From contig NZ_KB235903.1 in assembly GCF_000332155.1 (NCBI RefSeq), positions 981,565-1,045,564 on the forward strand: a stretch of DNA of 64,000 bases, written 5' to 3'. This DNA is from Kamptonema formosum PCC 6407. GTDB lineage: Bacteria > Cyanobacteriota > Cyanobacteriia > Cyanobacteriales > Microcoleaceae. This document shows positions 43,624 through 52,783 of this stretch, one piece after another. The notes beneath the pieces were generated by a model that saw only the letters and a program-made list of their open reading frames with translations, searched no databases and was not told the DNA's origin. The translations under genes and the position numbers were made by a program. Positions within the stretch are counted from its first letter, which is position 1. Each line of letters opens with the position of its first letter.

Positions 43624-44346
43624 ATGAATCATCCAACAACAAAGCAGGCTCTAATTACCGGAGCCAGCAGTGGTATTGGCAAAGCGACGGCTTTAGCCTT
43701 TGCAAAAGCAGGCATAAACGTGGCTTTGGTAAGCCGAACGCCCGAAAAATTAGAGGCAGTAGCTTTAGCTGCTAGGCTTGCGGGGGTGAAAGCAGAAGCA
43801 TATCCCTTGGACTTAGCTGCACTAGAGCAGGTGCGAACAGGTATCAGTGCGATCGCCTCGGAATTCGGCCCCATCGATATCCTGGTGAATAATGCTGGCA
43901 TGGGCTATACAGGCTCTCTCGCGGCAATATCCTTAGCAGACTGGCAACGAGTTCAAGACCTCAATGTTACCAGCGTCTTGCAGTGCATTCAAGGGATCTT
44001 ACCAGGAATGCGCGATCGCGGTGGCACAATCGTCAACGTCGTCTCCATAGCTGGGAGCCAAGTATTTCCTAACTGGGGAGCCTACTGCGCTAGCAAATTC
44101 GCTCTGTTGGCTCTCTCCAAAACCCTAGCAATGGAAGAACGCGGACGCGGAATTCGCGTCACAGCAATTTGTCCGGGTTCCGTCAATACTCCCATCTGGG
44201 ATACAGAAACAGTTCAAGCCGACTTCGATCGCACTGCCATGTTAACCCCAGAAGTTGTTGCCGAGTCAATTCTCTATACAGTCCAGTTACCCGCTGGCGC
44301 AGTAATTGAAGAATTAACCTTAATGTCCAACGCTGGAGTCTTCTAA
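43624..44346 (+). CDS. Short-chain dehydrogenase/reductase
   Basis: 240 aa from ATG at 43624 (MNHPTTKQALITGASSGIGK); an extended frame upstream is not convincing. NAD(P)-binding TGASSGIG, the NNAG motif (LVNNAGMGYTGS), catalytic Ser (VSIAGS) and YCASK (Tyr-x-x-x-Lys) are all present. Arg following the first beta strand (SRTPEK) suggests NADPH. The substrate is unknown. This sequence type is often annotated as a FabG-like oxidoreductase in cyanobacteria. Confidence 0.92.
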   Translation: MNHPTTKQALITGASSGIGKATALAFAKAGINVALVSRTPEKLEAVALAARLAGVKAEAYPLDLAALEQVRTGISAIASEFGPIDILVNNAGMGYTGSLAAISLADWQRVQDLNVTSVLQCIQGILPGMRDRGGTIVNVVSIAGSQVFPNWGAYCASKFALLALSKTLAMEERGRGIRVTAICPGSVNTPIWDTETVQADFDRTAMLTPEVVAESILYTVQLPAGAVIEELTLMSNAGVF

Positions 44347-44424
44347 AAAATTAAAAATTAAAGATGAAAAATTAAAAATTAATTAAGGCTGTAAAATTTT
44401 TAATTTTTAATTTTTAATTTTTAA
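44346..44424. repeat. Inverted A/T heptamers (AAAAATT / TTTTTAA)
   Basis: AAAAATTAAAAATTAA units on the left and TTTTTAATTTTTAATT units on the right can form a long A/T stem just behind the SDR gene. This could act as a weak terminator before folE. Confidence 0.6.
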
Positions 44425-44457
44425 TTGTTTTGTCCTTTACCCTCACACAAACTACTT

Positions 44458-45189
44458 ATGACTATCGCACCTCCTAACGCTTTTAATGGCTCTAATTCCC
44501 CCTCAACCAACAGCGCAAAACTATCCGAAACCACAAGCGACGTGCCTCGGATCTCTACCCGACCAGACCGCAATTCCTTAAACGGTCAAGAACCCAATCT
44601 GCCCGTACCATCAGAAGTAAGTAGCGACGAAATGATGGCCGCCGTGCGGACAATGCTGCTGGGAGTTGGAGAAGATCCCGAACGTGAAGGCTTACTGAAA
44701 ACTCCTAAACGAGTAGCAGAAGCAATGAAATTTCTCACTAGCGGTTATAGCCAATCCCTAGAAGAACTTCTTAACGGTGCGATCTTTGATGAAGGTCATA
44801 ACGAGATGGTATTAGTTCGCGACATTAGTGTATTTAGCCTTTGCGAACACCATATGCTACCCTTTATGGGCAAAGCTCACGTCGCCTACATTCCTAATCA
44901 GAAAGTAGTAGGACTTAGCAAATTAGCCCGGATTGTAGAGATGTATGCCCGTCGCTTACAAGTGCAGGAAAGACTGACCCGCCAAATTGCCGAAGCAGTG
45001 CAGACAATTTTGGAACCGAAGGGAGTAGCTGTAGTCTTGGAAGCTAGTCATATGTGTATGGTGATGCGCGGCGTACAAAAACCTGGTTCTTGGACTGTTA
45101 CCAGTGCTATGCTGGGTGAATTCCAAGACGAACAAAAAACTCGCGAAGAATTCCTGAATTTGATTCGCCATCAACCAGCATTCTTTTAA
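44458..45189 (+). CDS. folE: GTP cyclohydrolase I
   Basis: 243 aa from ATG at 44458; the frame extends upstream only with a TTG. Residues 1-55 are low-complexity and poorly conserved. The catalytic domain follows with zinc ligands Cys129, His132 ([10 protein letters not shown]) and Cys200 (SHMCMVMRG). It makes dihydroneopterin triphosphate for folate and, in cyanobacteria, pterin pathways. The ATP-type long N-terminus is usual for cyanobacterial FolE1. Confidence 0.96.
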   Translation: MTIAPPNAFNGSNSPSTNSAKLSETTSDVPRISTRPDRNSLNGQEPNLPVPSEVSSDEMMAAVRTMLLGVGEDPEREGLLKTPKRVAEAMKFLTSGYSQSLEELLNGAIFDEGHNEMVLVRDISVFSLCEHHMLPFMGKAHVAYIPNQKVVGLSKLARIVEMYARRLQVQERLTRQIAEAVQTILEPKGVAVVLEASHMCMVMRGVQKPGSWTVTSAMLGEFQDEQKTREEFLNLIRHQPAFF

Positions 45190-45486
45190 TTGTTAGTTGT
45201 TGGTTGTTAATTGTTAGTGGTTAGTGGTTGATTATTCGTTATTAGTTAGTTATATTTTTGGGCTAACTACGAATTCCTAACTACTAACTACTAAGGTCAA
45301 TAACCTAAACAATCTAAAAGCTCATTTGTTATCTTTATTACTTGGCGGTTGAAACCGCTACTACACAAACAAAGTCCGCCTACGCGGACTAAAGAGTAAA
45401 GGGGTATTGAAGCCTAATTTGGTATGACAACTAACAACTAACAACCAACAATTAACCACTAACCACTAACAATTAACAAAATTAAT
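45190..45486. repeat. Inverted TTGTTAG heptamers around a dispersed hairpin
   Basis: Heptamers TTGTTAATTGTTAGTGGTTA at about 45205-45232 pair with the reverse-complement block at 45445-45478, which would fold the entire spacer into one stem. Inside is AAAGTCCGCCTACGCGGACT (45370-45390), a short palindrome preceded by GGTTGAAACCGCTACTACAC. The same pair of palindromes occurs at 52638-52686. Confidence 0.75.
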
Positions 45487-46920
45487 ATGGCTCAAGCAAT
45501 AAAATTTGGTACTGATGGATGGCGTGGGGTAATTGCTGACGATTTCACCTTTGAGCGAGTGGCAATAGTGGCTCCGATCGCAGTGCAAATCTTAGCACAG
45601 GTTTATGGCGATACTACCACCAATAACAGGATGGCGATCGTTGGTCACGATCGCCGTTTTTTGGCTGAAGAATTTGCCCTCAAAGCTGCTGAAAGCATCC
45701 AAGCCGCAGGGTTTGATGTGCTGCTGACGGATACTTATGCTCCTACTCCTGCTTTTAGTTTAGCCGCTTATCAGCAGAAAGCCCTGGGCGCAATTGTGAT
45801 GACGGCTAGCCATAATCCCGGTAAGTATTTGGGGTTAAAAGTCAAGGGGGGATTTGGGGGTTCGGTTTCTCCGGAAGTGACTGAGCAGATTGAGGCTAGG
45901 TTAGCAGATCCGGCGATCGCATCCCCAACTTTAGGAAAATTAGAAAGGTTCAATCCTTGGCCGAGTTACTGCGAAACTTTGCGGGGGATGGTGAATATTG
46001 ATGGGATTCGGGAGGCGGTTTCCTCTGGTAAACTCACAGTATTTGTCGATGTCATGCACGGTGCGGCGGCGGGGGGATTGGCTCAAATCTTGGAAGTGCC
46101 AGTTAGAGAAATTAATGGCGATCGCGATCCTTTATTCGGTGGCGGCGCACCGGAACCTTTACCCCGTTACCTTTCCGAGTTATTCCGCGTCATACGCACT
46201 CACCAACGCGCTGAAGGTGGTTTGGCCATTGGTTTTGTCTTTGATGGCGATAGCGATCGCATCGCTGCTGTTGATGGCAATGGCAACTTTTTGAGTTCTC
46301 AAATCTTGATTCCGATATTAATAGAACATCTGGCTAAGCGGCGAGGATTTACTGGCGAAGTCGTTAAAACAGTCAGCGGTTCCGATTTATTTCCCAAGAT
46401 AGCTAATTTGTACAATTTGCCTCTATTTGAGACACCCATAGGTTACAAATATATTGCCGATCGGATGTTAACAACTCAGGTTTTAGTTGGTGGCGAAGAG
46501 TCGGGAGGAATTGGTTATGGAACTCACATTCCAGAGCGCGATGCTTTGCTTTCTGCGTTATATTTGCTAGAAGCTGTGGTACAATCTGGAGAAGATTTGA
46601 GCGATATTTACCGCCGTTTGCAACAAGAAACTGGGTTTCATTCAGTTTACGATCGCATAGATTTACCCCTGGCGAGTATGGAAGTGCGATCGCGCCTTTT
46701 AGAACAATTGCAAAATCAGCCGTTAACGGAAATTGCTGGTCAGGCTGTGGTAGATTGCAATACGGTTGATGGTTATAAATTTCGCTTAGCTGATGGTAGA
46801 TGGTTGTTAATTCGTTTTAGCGGTACTGAACCCGTTTTACGGCTTTATTGCGAAGCAGCTACCTTAGAGCAAGTGCATGAAACTTTAAATTGGGCCAAGA
46901 ATTGGGCAAATCAATTCTAG
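45487..46920 (+). CDS. Phosphoglucomutase/phosphomannomutase family protein
   Basis: 477 aa. The phospho-serine Ser108 in TASHNP, the metal loop DGDSDR near 256-261, the sugar loop GGEESGG and the C-terminal phosphate loop RFSGTEP are intact. The enzyme interconverts hexose-1- and -6-phosphates for glycogen, cell-wall or exopolysaccharide synthesis. Start ATG lies directly after a heptamer array. Substrate preference (glucose or mannose) is not readable from sequence. Confidence 0.94.
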   Translation: MAQAIKFGTDGWRGVIADDFTFERVAIVAPIAVQILAQVYGDTTTNNRMAIVGHDRRFLAEEFALKAAESIQAAGFDVLLTDTYAPTPAFSLAAYQQKALGAIVMTASHNPGKYLGLKVKGGFGGSVSPEVTEQIEARLADPAIASPTLGKLERFNPWPSYCETLRGMVNIDGIREAVSSGKLTVFVDVMHGAAAGGLAQILEVPVREINGDRDPLFGGGAPEPLPRYLSELFRVIRTHQRAEGGLAIGFVFDGDSDRIAAVDGNGNFLSSQILIPILIEHLAKRRGFTGEVVKTVSGSDLFPKIANLYNLPLFETPIGYKYIADRMLTTQVLVGGEESGGIGYGTHIPERDALLSALYLLEAVVQSGEDLSDIYRRLQQETGFHSVYDRIDLPLASMEVRSRLLEQLQNQPLTEIAGQAVVDCNTVDGYKFRLADGRWLLIRFSGTEPVLRLYCEAATLEQVHETLNWAKNWANQF

Positions 46921-46938
46921 TCGCAGGAAGAGGGCCTC

Positions 46939-47003
46939 AAAATAGGGAAGACTTCGGCGTGAGCGCTCAGTCGAACGCTGTCACCAGCCGCAAAGTAGCA
47001 CTT
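46939..47003. repeat. Left inverted repeat of the GHKL/methyltransferase-like island
   Basis: 65 nt whose reverse complement lies at 49506-49570; 57 of 65 positions match, including a core of about 30 identical bases containing TGAGCGCTCAGTCGAACGCT. It begins 18 bp after the phosphoglucomutase stop. Confidence 0.85.
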
Positions 47004-47058
47004 TAAACCCTTATCAGTTAAGGCGTTGCGGGTTTATATTGCACTTTTTTACACTGAT

Positions 47059-47148
47059 AGCCGATTCCAAGCTTATGAAGTACAGCAAGATTTAATTTCT
47101 CTAGTTGATATGCTGACTTGAGTGTAATCTATATACTTGGAATCGGCT
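47059..47148. repeat. Second inverted repeat, 13-bp arms
   Basis: AGCCGATTCCAAG (47059-47071) and CTTGGAATCGGCT (47136-47148) are exact complements around a 64-nt loop, immediately behind the 3' end of the island operon. It may act as terminator or be a nested small element. Confidence 0.7.
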
Positions 47149-47171
47149 GTCTCTCAGCTTAATGCCTATAC

Positions 47172-48146
47172 CTACATAAACATTTCTACAAAAGAAGGAA
47201 AGTATTTATACAATTCTGCATACAATTTAATATCCTTAAGAGGGATACAAATTCGCTCCACACCATTACAATCATGTGTAGGCATTAGGCTATCTAAATA
47301 CTGAGTTTCCTTAAGTGTAAGATTTGGTACTTTTATTTCATAAGGTTTATTTAATTCTGTTATATTGAAATTATTATTAAACTTACATTGCTCTACCAGA
47401 TTACAGTAGCTCTGTTCAAAAAGGAGCCATCCAACTGTTAACATACGAGCGCCGTCAGCATAGCGAAAATCAAAAATTTGCTTATAATTAAGCTTTTGAT
47501 ATTCTGAACGTGCTGAGTTGGCGTTACTAACACTTTGTTTCAGTTGATTATTAATTATTCTATTATACAGATCCGCTAGTTTTTTTCCAGTAAGATTAAT
47601 CGGCTCTAGATCGGGGGGGATTTTTTCTTTAGGAATGTTTGCCTGTAACTTATCTTCTCTAAACTTGTCTATCTTTGCTCTATTCCAACCTTCCTCTGGG
47701 GGTTTTTCTGGCTCTGCACTGACTGTAACAATTAAAACACTTCCAGATGCTAATTTGGTTGTAAGAGTATCAATATCATCTAAGATTGTTTTCTCTAATG
47801 GGCTATCATAATCAAGCCATACAATTGATTTCTTACTCCATTCAAGTGTAGGCAGAACTTCGTAAGAATTTCCGTATTTGATTTCAATGCACCCAAAAGG
47901 TTTATTATATTCAAAACGCTCTTTTGCCTGCGAATCTTTTTCTATACTTATCATATCCTCAATATGTAAAGACTTGTGAAAAAGAATGAAGTCACTAAAG
48001 TAAGTGGAGCCAAAACCTACATATCTATAAGTTGTAAGTTCTCCGAAAGGACTTAAGCATCGGAGAGAATCACAAATTATCTTTCTTTCAACCGCTTTTG
48101 CAGGACGAATACGGTAATTAATTTTTGAATAGCTTCCAGCCATCAT
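47172..48146 (-). CDS. Rossmann/O-methyltransferase-like protein, second gene of the island operon
   Basis: 324 aa. Residues 42-75 (YVGFGSTYFSDFILFHKSLH then IEDMISIEKD) look like motif I and the acidic loop of a SAM-dependent methyltransferase, followed by EIKYGNSYEVLP and SIVWLDYDSPLE. A middle charged region (EKPPEEGWNRAKIDKFREDK) and a C-terminal helical part follow. I cannot name the family with certainty; similar proteins are encoded beside GHKL ATPases. It starts two bases after the stop of the upstream ATPase gene, so the two are co-translated. Confidence 0.6.
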   Translation of the reverse strand: MMAGSYSKINYRIRPAKAVERKIICDSLRCLSPFGELTTYRYVGFGSTYFSDFILFHKSLHIEDMISIEKDSQAKERFEYNKPFGCIEIKYGNSYEVLPTLEWSKKSIVWLDYDSPLEKTILDDIDTLTTKLASGSVLIVTVSAEPEKPPEEGWNRAKIDKFREDKLQANIPKEKIPPDLEPINLTGKKLADLYNRIINNQLKQSVSNANSARSEYQKLNYKQIFDFRYADGARMLTVGWLLFEQSYCNLVEQCKFNNNFNITELNKPYEIKVPNLTLKETQYLDSLMPTHDCNGVERICIPLKDIKLYAELYKYFPSFVEMFM

Positions 48147-48148
48147 CC

Positions 48149-49483
48149 TTATCCTTCATTCTTTAAATAGTAGTCAAAGGTTTTTTCTCCAACCTCTTTG
48201 TTTGAGGAAACATCTAATAGTTTTTTTACTAGATTAATTTCTTCAATTGGCTTATTATATTGTATATTCCCACGGATCTTACGAGGAGGAATTGCTGATT
48301 GATCGGGGGTTTGAAATGTTGTACTTGTATCTGCTTCAAATACATAGTCAAGTGAAGTTTCCTCATACGCTTGCTCAAGTAAACTTTCAGGTATCTCACT
48401 ACGCTCTACACGGCTTTTTTCATCTGCCATTTTTCTCAAAAATGTGAGAACGGGAGCCGTTAGTTGATATATTTCTTGTTTAATAGATTTGTAGATTGGT
48501 GAATCGTAATCAATCCCTGTTTTTGTCGTCGTCCAAGGCAAATAAGCAGCATCATCAGACTCAAAGAAAGCATAGCCTCTAAAAAATGCAAAATCAGCAT
48601 GATATTTTGGGAATCCATTTTTTGTACCCCAGCCCGTTATTTCAGTTTGGTCAGCTTCAAGAACCATGCGGTCATTGCAAAAGACATACCATCCGCCTTC
48701 ATTTAGATCTCTTTCTGATACACCTGCATACAATCTAACTCGCACTGGTTTATCTATTTCACGACTTCCAAAATACTTATATTCCTTTTCAAGTTTTGCA
48801 ACTTTTATCTTGTCAGAAGTACGAAAATTAAGTGGATATGGAGCGATTTTCGACTCATTTATACTAATATTTAAACCCTTTTTTATTTTTAATGAATATG
48901 CAATTGTTAATTCTTGCTTTAATTGTGACACAAAGTTTTCTAATCCTAAGTCCTCTGCCACACTTTCATGCAATTCTTCAATTAATATTCTAGTTCCAAT
49001 CTCACAGGCTTCGTATTCACCACCTTCTTGAACTTCGCCTTGAAATTCAAATGTCCATTCTTTTTTGTTTTTCCACTCCTCTACATCTTCCGAAACTATA
49101 AATTTCGAGCTAGATGTAGTTGATTCAACTGTAAATTTTTTTCCTATCTTAAAAAAAGCTCGTTTCATCCCAATTCCGAATCTTCCAATTGATTTTGGTG
49201 TTACTGCGGCATCATTGGCTCTTCCAAATTTAAAAGCATACTCCTCTGCCTCCTTTACCGTTATTCCACCACAATTATCTTCGATTTGAAAGTATTCTTG
49301 GTTAGCTAAAATTTTTATCCAAAGCCCTTCATAATTCTCATTGCTCTGTAAATGAGTTGCGCCATCTACTGAGTTATCCACAAGATCGATAATTGCACGA
49401 ATAAGTGGTATATCTCGAACCAACATATATATGAATAAATCTTTAGTTGGTTCAGCCTGAATCACCCGTTGATTACCATTCAT
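48149..49483 (-). CDS. GHKL-fold ATPase (Hsp90/MORC-like), first gene of the island operon
   Basis: 444 aa. The ATP site is readable: N-box IIDLVDNSVDGA (Asn37 for Mg; the usual catalytic Glu four residues earlier is Asp33), G1 box IEDNCGGI (Asp69), G2 box KSIGRFGIGMKRAFF (Gly103-Gly105). A transducer-like domain (residues 200-340) and a charged C-terminus follow. This class works as an ATP-driven dimeric clamp; members occur in chromatin (MORC), DNA repair (MutL) and antiviral systems. The A+T-rich composition and absence of HIP1 sites set it apart from its surroundings. Confidence 0.85.
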   Translation of the reverse strand: MNGNQRVIQAEPTKDLFIYMLVRDIPLIRAIIDLVDNSVDGATHLQSNENYEGLWIKILANQEYFQIEDNCGGITVKEAEEYAFKFGRANDAAVTPKSIGRFGIGMKRAFFKIGKKFTVESTTSSSKFIVSEDVEEWKNKKEWTFEFQGEVQEGGEYEACEIGTRILIEELHESVAEDLGLENFVSQLKQELTIAYSLKIKKGLNISINESKIAPYPLNFRTSDKIKVAKLEKEYKYFGSREIDKPVRVRLYAGVSERDLNEGGWYVFCNDRMVLEADQTEITGWGTKNGFPKYHADFAFFRGYAFFESDDAAYLPWTTTKTGIDYDSPIYKSIKQEIYQLTAPVLTFLRKMADEKSRVERSEIPESLLEQAYEETSLDYVFEADTSTTFQTPDQSAIPPRKIRGNIQYNKPIEEINLVKKLLDVSSNKEVGEKTFDYYLKNEG

Positions 49484-49505
49484 TGGATTTCACTTTTTTT
49501 ATGAT

Positions 49506-49570
49506 AAGAGCTACTTTGTGTCGGGTGACAGCGTTCGACTGAGCGCTCAGGCAGAAGTCTTCGCTATTTT
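49506..49570. repeat. Right inverted repeat of the GHKL/methyltransferase-like island
   Basis: Reverse complement of 46939-47003 (57 of 65). It starts only 22 bp upstream of the GHKL ATPase start codon, so it also overlaps the operon's promoter region. Confidence 0.85.
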
Positions 49571-49743
49571 TAGGTCAAGAAGGAAGAAGTATTTAGTTAT
49601 CTATACGTAACGCCGCCCTTGCTTGCAGTGTCCTAATAGCCCAGAGGGCGGCGTTACAGATATCTGTCTTAATCACTTTGGCAGTTGTTATATAAGCCCT
49701 AGTTGAATTAAGTCCTTCTACTTAACAACCAACAACCAAGAAC

Positions 49744-50856
49744 TTAAAATCCCATTGCCCCAGCTACAGCCTCTATTGTCGGTGCGATTCCCTTCTTAAA
49801 GTGGTTTTTGCTGTAAGTAATTGCCGTGTCAGGATCTTTAAGTCCATTTCCAGTTAGTACGCAAACGACAGTTGCTTCACTAGGAACCTGATCTTTCACC
49901 TTCAGTAAACCAGCTACGGATGCTGCACTTGCGGGTTCGCAGAAAATACCTTCTAAAGATGCCAACAAGTTATATGCTTCCAAAATTTCTGTGTCAGTCA
50001 CAGAGTTAAAACTGCCGCGACTGGCTTCTTGGGCAGCGATCGCTTGTTTCCAACTAGCGGGGTGGCCGATCCGAATTGCGGTTGCGATCGTTTCAGGATG
50101 TTCTACGGGTTGGCCAGTCACCAGTGGCGCAGCGCCAGCAGCTTGAAATCCCATCATCCGAGGGAGGCGATCGCACTTTCCCAACTGATGATATTGACAA
50201 AAACCCATCCAGTAGGCAGTAATATTGCCGGCATTACCCACCGGAATACACAGCCAGTCAGGGGCATTTCCCAAAGCATCCACAACTTCAAAAGCCCCAG
50301 TTTTCTGACCTTCCAAGCGATAAGGATTGACTGAATTTACTAAAGTCACTGGATAATGCTCCGCTATATCGCGGACAATTTCTAGCGCCTGGTCAAAATT
50401 ACCCTTAATGGATAAAACTTCCGCCCCATAAAGCAAAGCTTGGGCCAACTTACCCAAGGCCACATAACCTTCAGGGATCAACACAAAAGCCCCCATCCCG
50501 CCCCTAGAAGCATAGGCTGCTGCTGAGGCTGAGGTATTACCCGTGCTTGCACAGATCACCGCTTTTGCGCCTTCCTCCTTCGCCTTGGAAATCGCCATCG
50601 TCATCCCTCGGTCTTTAAAACTACCCGTAGGGTTGAGGCCGTCGTATTTGACTAAAACTTGTACGCCTCGGCCCACCATTGCGGCGATCGCTGGAACTGG
50701 AATCAGCGGAGTATTGCCCTCATACAGCGTCACCGTCGGGGTGTTTTCCGTCACCGGCAGATAGGGGCGATAAGCTTCTATGAGGCCATGCCAACCAGAG
50801 CGTCTGGGTTTCGCGTCCGGGGTAGGAGAATAAGTAGCAGAAAGAATAGATGTCAC
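49744..50856 (-). CDS. thrC: Threonine synthase
   Basis: 370 aa from GTG at 50856 ([16 protein letters not shown]), preferred over the upstream ATG at 50988, whose 44 extra residues look non-coding and overlap the divergent gene. PLP-binding Lys81 in [11 protein letters not shown], phosphate-binding [12 protein letters not shown] and the C-terminal GNGLKDPD are typical. The enzyme makes threonine from O-phosphohomoserine. Confidence 0.94.
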   Translation of the reverse strand: MTSILSATYSPTPDAKPRRSGWHGLIEAYRPYLPVTENTPTVTLYEGNTPLIPVPAIAAMVGRGVQVLVKYDGLNPTGSFKDRGMTMAISKAKEEGAKAVICASTGNTSASAAAYASRGGMGAFVLIPEGYVALGKLAQALLYGAEVLSIKGNFDQALEIVRDIAEHYPVTLVNSVNPYRLEGQKTGAFEVVDALGNAPDWLCIPVGNAGNITAYWMGFCQYHQLGKCDRLPRMMGFQAAGAAPLVTGQPVEHPETIATAIRIGHPASWKQAIAAQEASRGSFNSVTDTEILEAYNLLASLEGIFCEPASAASVAGLLKVKDQVPSEATVVCVLTGNGLKDPDTAITYSKNHFKKGIAPTIEAVAGAMGF

Positions 50857-50976
50857 GATTTCAAATATTTTTAGGCTAAGCCTTGGATTTACATAAATTT
50901 TAACTCGATCGGTTAATTTGATGTTTAATGCAAGGAGTTGCAGGTTAAAATATCTTAACGGTGTGAGTAAGTACAA

Positions 50977-51264
50977 ATGACTAGCCAACTACTAATGTCA
51001 AATCGTTCAGCAACCATTTCCCGGAGCCAAAGTACAGGTAGCGACCCTCAAATGGTGACTATGCAAGCGTTATCGACCAATTCTGTCCACAGCCAGGTCT
51101 CAATGAAATCAATTTACCAAGCGGATCAGCAAGTAAAATTCCTGCACCTACAAGCGGAAGTAGAAACCTTGCTACTCGAACTCCAAACCCTTAAGCAGCA
51201 TCGCTTATCGGCATCAACCCAAGATGCTAACAGCCTCCGCGATGCCGCCCACGACAGCAACTAA
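50977..51264 (+). CDS. Small conserved coiled-coil protein
   Basis: 95 aa. The N-terminal half is polar and Ser/Gln-rich; residues 46-80 form a clear amphipathic helix ([20 protein letters not shown]). I believe this helix is widely conserved in small cyanobacterial proteins, but I cannot cite a function. Divergent from thrC; promoter regions must overlap. Confidence 0.65.
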   Translation: MTSQLLMSNRSATISRSQSTGSDPQMVTMQALSTNSVHSQVSMKSIYQADQQVKFLHLQAEVETLLLELQTLKQHRLSASTQDANSLRDAAHDSN

Positions 51265-51508
51265 CATTAAAAAAACTCACCTTAAGTGTTCCGCCACTAT
51301 GGTATAAAAGGTAAAGTTTTGCTAAGCGCAGTGTTGATTTTAACCACAAGCGCTAGCAATTTACCAGCGCGGCGCACTTCTTAGCCTTTGCTAAAACGCC
51401 CTGGCGATCGCAACGTCTGTCTGCTGCGGAATTATAGCTGGCTAAATTTTCCTCTTGTTAATTTTGTTACAAATTTCTACTGGGATACGGAGAAACTAAA
51501 CCGATTTT

Positions 51509-52558
51509 ATGACAGCATCGATCGCAAAACCTCGTAATTTGGCATCTACTGCCGCCGCAACAGACTTGCGCCTCAAAGATATTCTCAAAACTCTGCCGCG
51601 CGAAGTTTTTACTAAAAATCCACAAAAAGCTTGGACAAAAGTAGTTATTAATGTTGCTTTAGTCGGCTTAGGTTATTGGCTACTAGCAATATCACCTTGG
51701 TATCTATTGCCTTTGGTCTGGATTTTTACCGGTACAGCGTTGACCGGTTTTTTTGTGATTGGCCACGACTGCGGTCATCGGTCATTTGCTAAGCGTCGCT
51801 GGGTAAATGATTTAGTTGGCCATTTAACATTTTTGCCTTTAATTTACCCGTTTCATGCTTGGCGGTTACTGCACAATCACCACCACAAGCATACGAATAA
51901 AATAGGCGAAGATAATGCTTGGCATCCTTGGCCCGCAGAGGAATATGCAAATGCTAGTAAACCTTTGCAATTCTTTTATCGGCTAATTATGGGGCCGTTA
52001 TGGTGGATTGGGTCAATCCCTCACTGGGCAAAATTGCATTTTGATTGGTCGCAGTTTCAGGGTAAACAGCGGGAACAAGTGCGGTTTTCAGTTTTGGTAG
52101 TATTGATTGGTGCTGCGATCGGATTTCCTACTTTGATTGCTACAACTGGTATTTGGGGATTTGTTAATTTTTGGCTTATGCCCTGGCTGGTTTACCATTT
52201 CTGGATGAGCACATTTACGCTTGTACATCATACTACGCCTAAGATTGCCTTTAGTCCTGCCTCAGAATGGAATGAAGCTTTAGCGCAATTAGCGGGAACC
52301 GTACATTGCGATTATCCCGTTTGGGTTGAGTTTCTGTGCCACGATATTAATGTACATATTCCTCATCACCTTTCAACAGCTATTCCTTGGTATAACTTAC
52401 GGTTAGCTCACAGTAGTTTAAAGGAAAATTGGCCAGAATATTTGCACGAGAGTAAGTTTTCTTGGGCTTTGATGAAGGAGATTACTAAAAATTGTCAGTT
52501 GTACGATCCTGTGACAAATTATCGGACGTTTAAGGATTTTCACGCTCAAAATAAATAG
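51509..52558 (+). CDS. desA: Fatty acid desaturase, delta-12 acyl-lipid type
   Basis: 349 aa. Three histidine boxes: HDCGH (86-90), HNHHH (122-126) and HIPHH (283-287), with at least four hydrophobic segments between them. This spacing and the [13 protein letters not shown] sequence match cyanobacterial DesA, which introduces the delta-12 double bond in membrane lipids; its expression usually rises at low temperature. A possible 5' leader lies in the 244 bp upstream. Confidence 0.94.
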   Translation: MTASIAKPRNLASTAAATDLRLKDILKTLPREVFTKNPQKAWTKVVINVALVGLGYWLLAISPWYLLPLVWIFTGTALTGFFVIGHDCGHRSFAKRRWVNDLVGHLTFLPLIYPFHAWRLLHNHHHKHTNKIGEDNAWHPWPAEEYANASKPLQFFYRLIMGPLWWIGSIPHWAKLHFDWSQFQGKQREQVRFSVLVVLIGAAIGFPTLIATTGIWGFVNFWLMPWLVYHFWMSTFTLVHHTTPKIAFSPASEWNEALAQLAGTVHCDYPVWVEFLCHDINVHIPHHLSTAIPWYNLRLAHSSLKENWPEYLHESKFSWALMKEITKNCQLYDPVTNYRTFKDFHAQNK

Positions 52559-52582
52559 TTTTGAGGAGGGGTAAATAATTTC

Positions 52583-52615
52583 CGAAACCCGGTTTCATTA
52601 AGAATCCGGGTTTTT
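52583..52615 (+). terminator. Terminator hairpin behind desA (CCGGGTTT family)
   Basis: AAACCCGG (52585-52592) and CCGGGTTT (52606-52613) with a 13-nt loop and T-run, 27 bp after the desA stop. The arms belong to the same dispersed family as 1513-1592 and 19182-19252, here used as a terminator. Confidence 0.7.
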
Positions 52616-52637
52616 GATTTTGTGAGAAAAATATCCC

Positions 52638-52690
52638 GGCGATTGAAATCGCGGCTACACGAACAAAGTCCGCCTACGCGGACTAATTCA
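52638..52690. repeat. Dispersed double hairpin, second copy
   Basis: GCGATTGAAATCGC followed by GGCTACACGAACAA and the palindrome AGTCCGCCTACGCGGACT. It is about 85 percent identical to the element at 45345-45393. Confidence 0.75.
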
Positions 52691-52783
52691 GCGCTATTAG
52701 TAATTTCATTTGTAACTAACGAGATTTGGCGATCGCTATTGTCCAAGCATGGCTCTTGGCAATCGGAATCCATCAAAATCACG

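Noticed and set aside
46986-47171. Possible tRNA or other structured RNA behind phosphoglucomutase
   Set aside because: The 13-bp arms leave a 64-nt loop, and I could not build a cloverleaf with a TTCGA-type arm.
50857-50988. Longer threonine synthase N-terminus from ATG at 50988
   Set aside because: The 44 additional residues do not resemble threonine synthases and overlap the divergent small gene; the GTG start fits family length.
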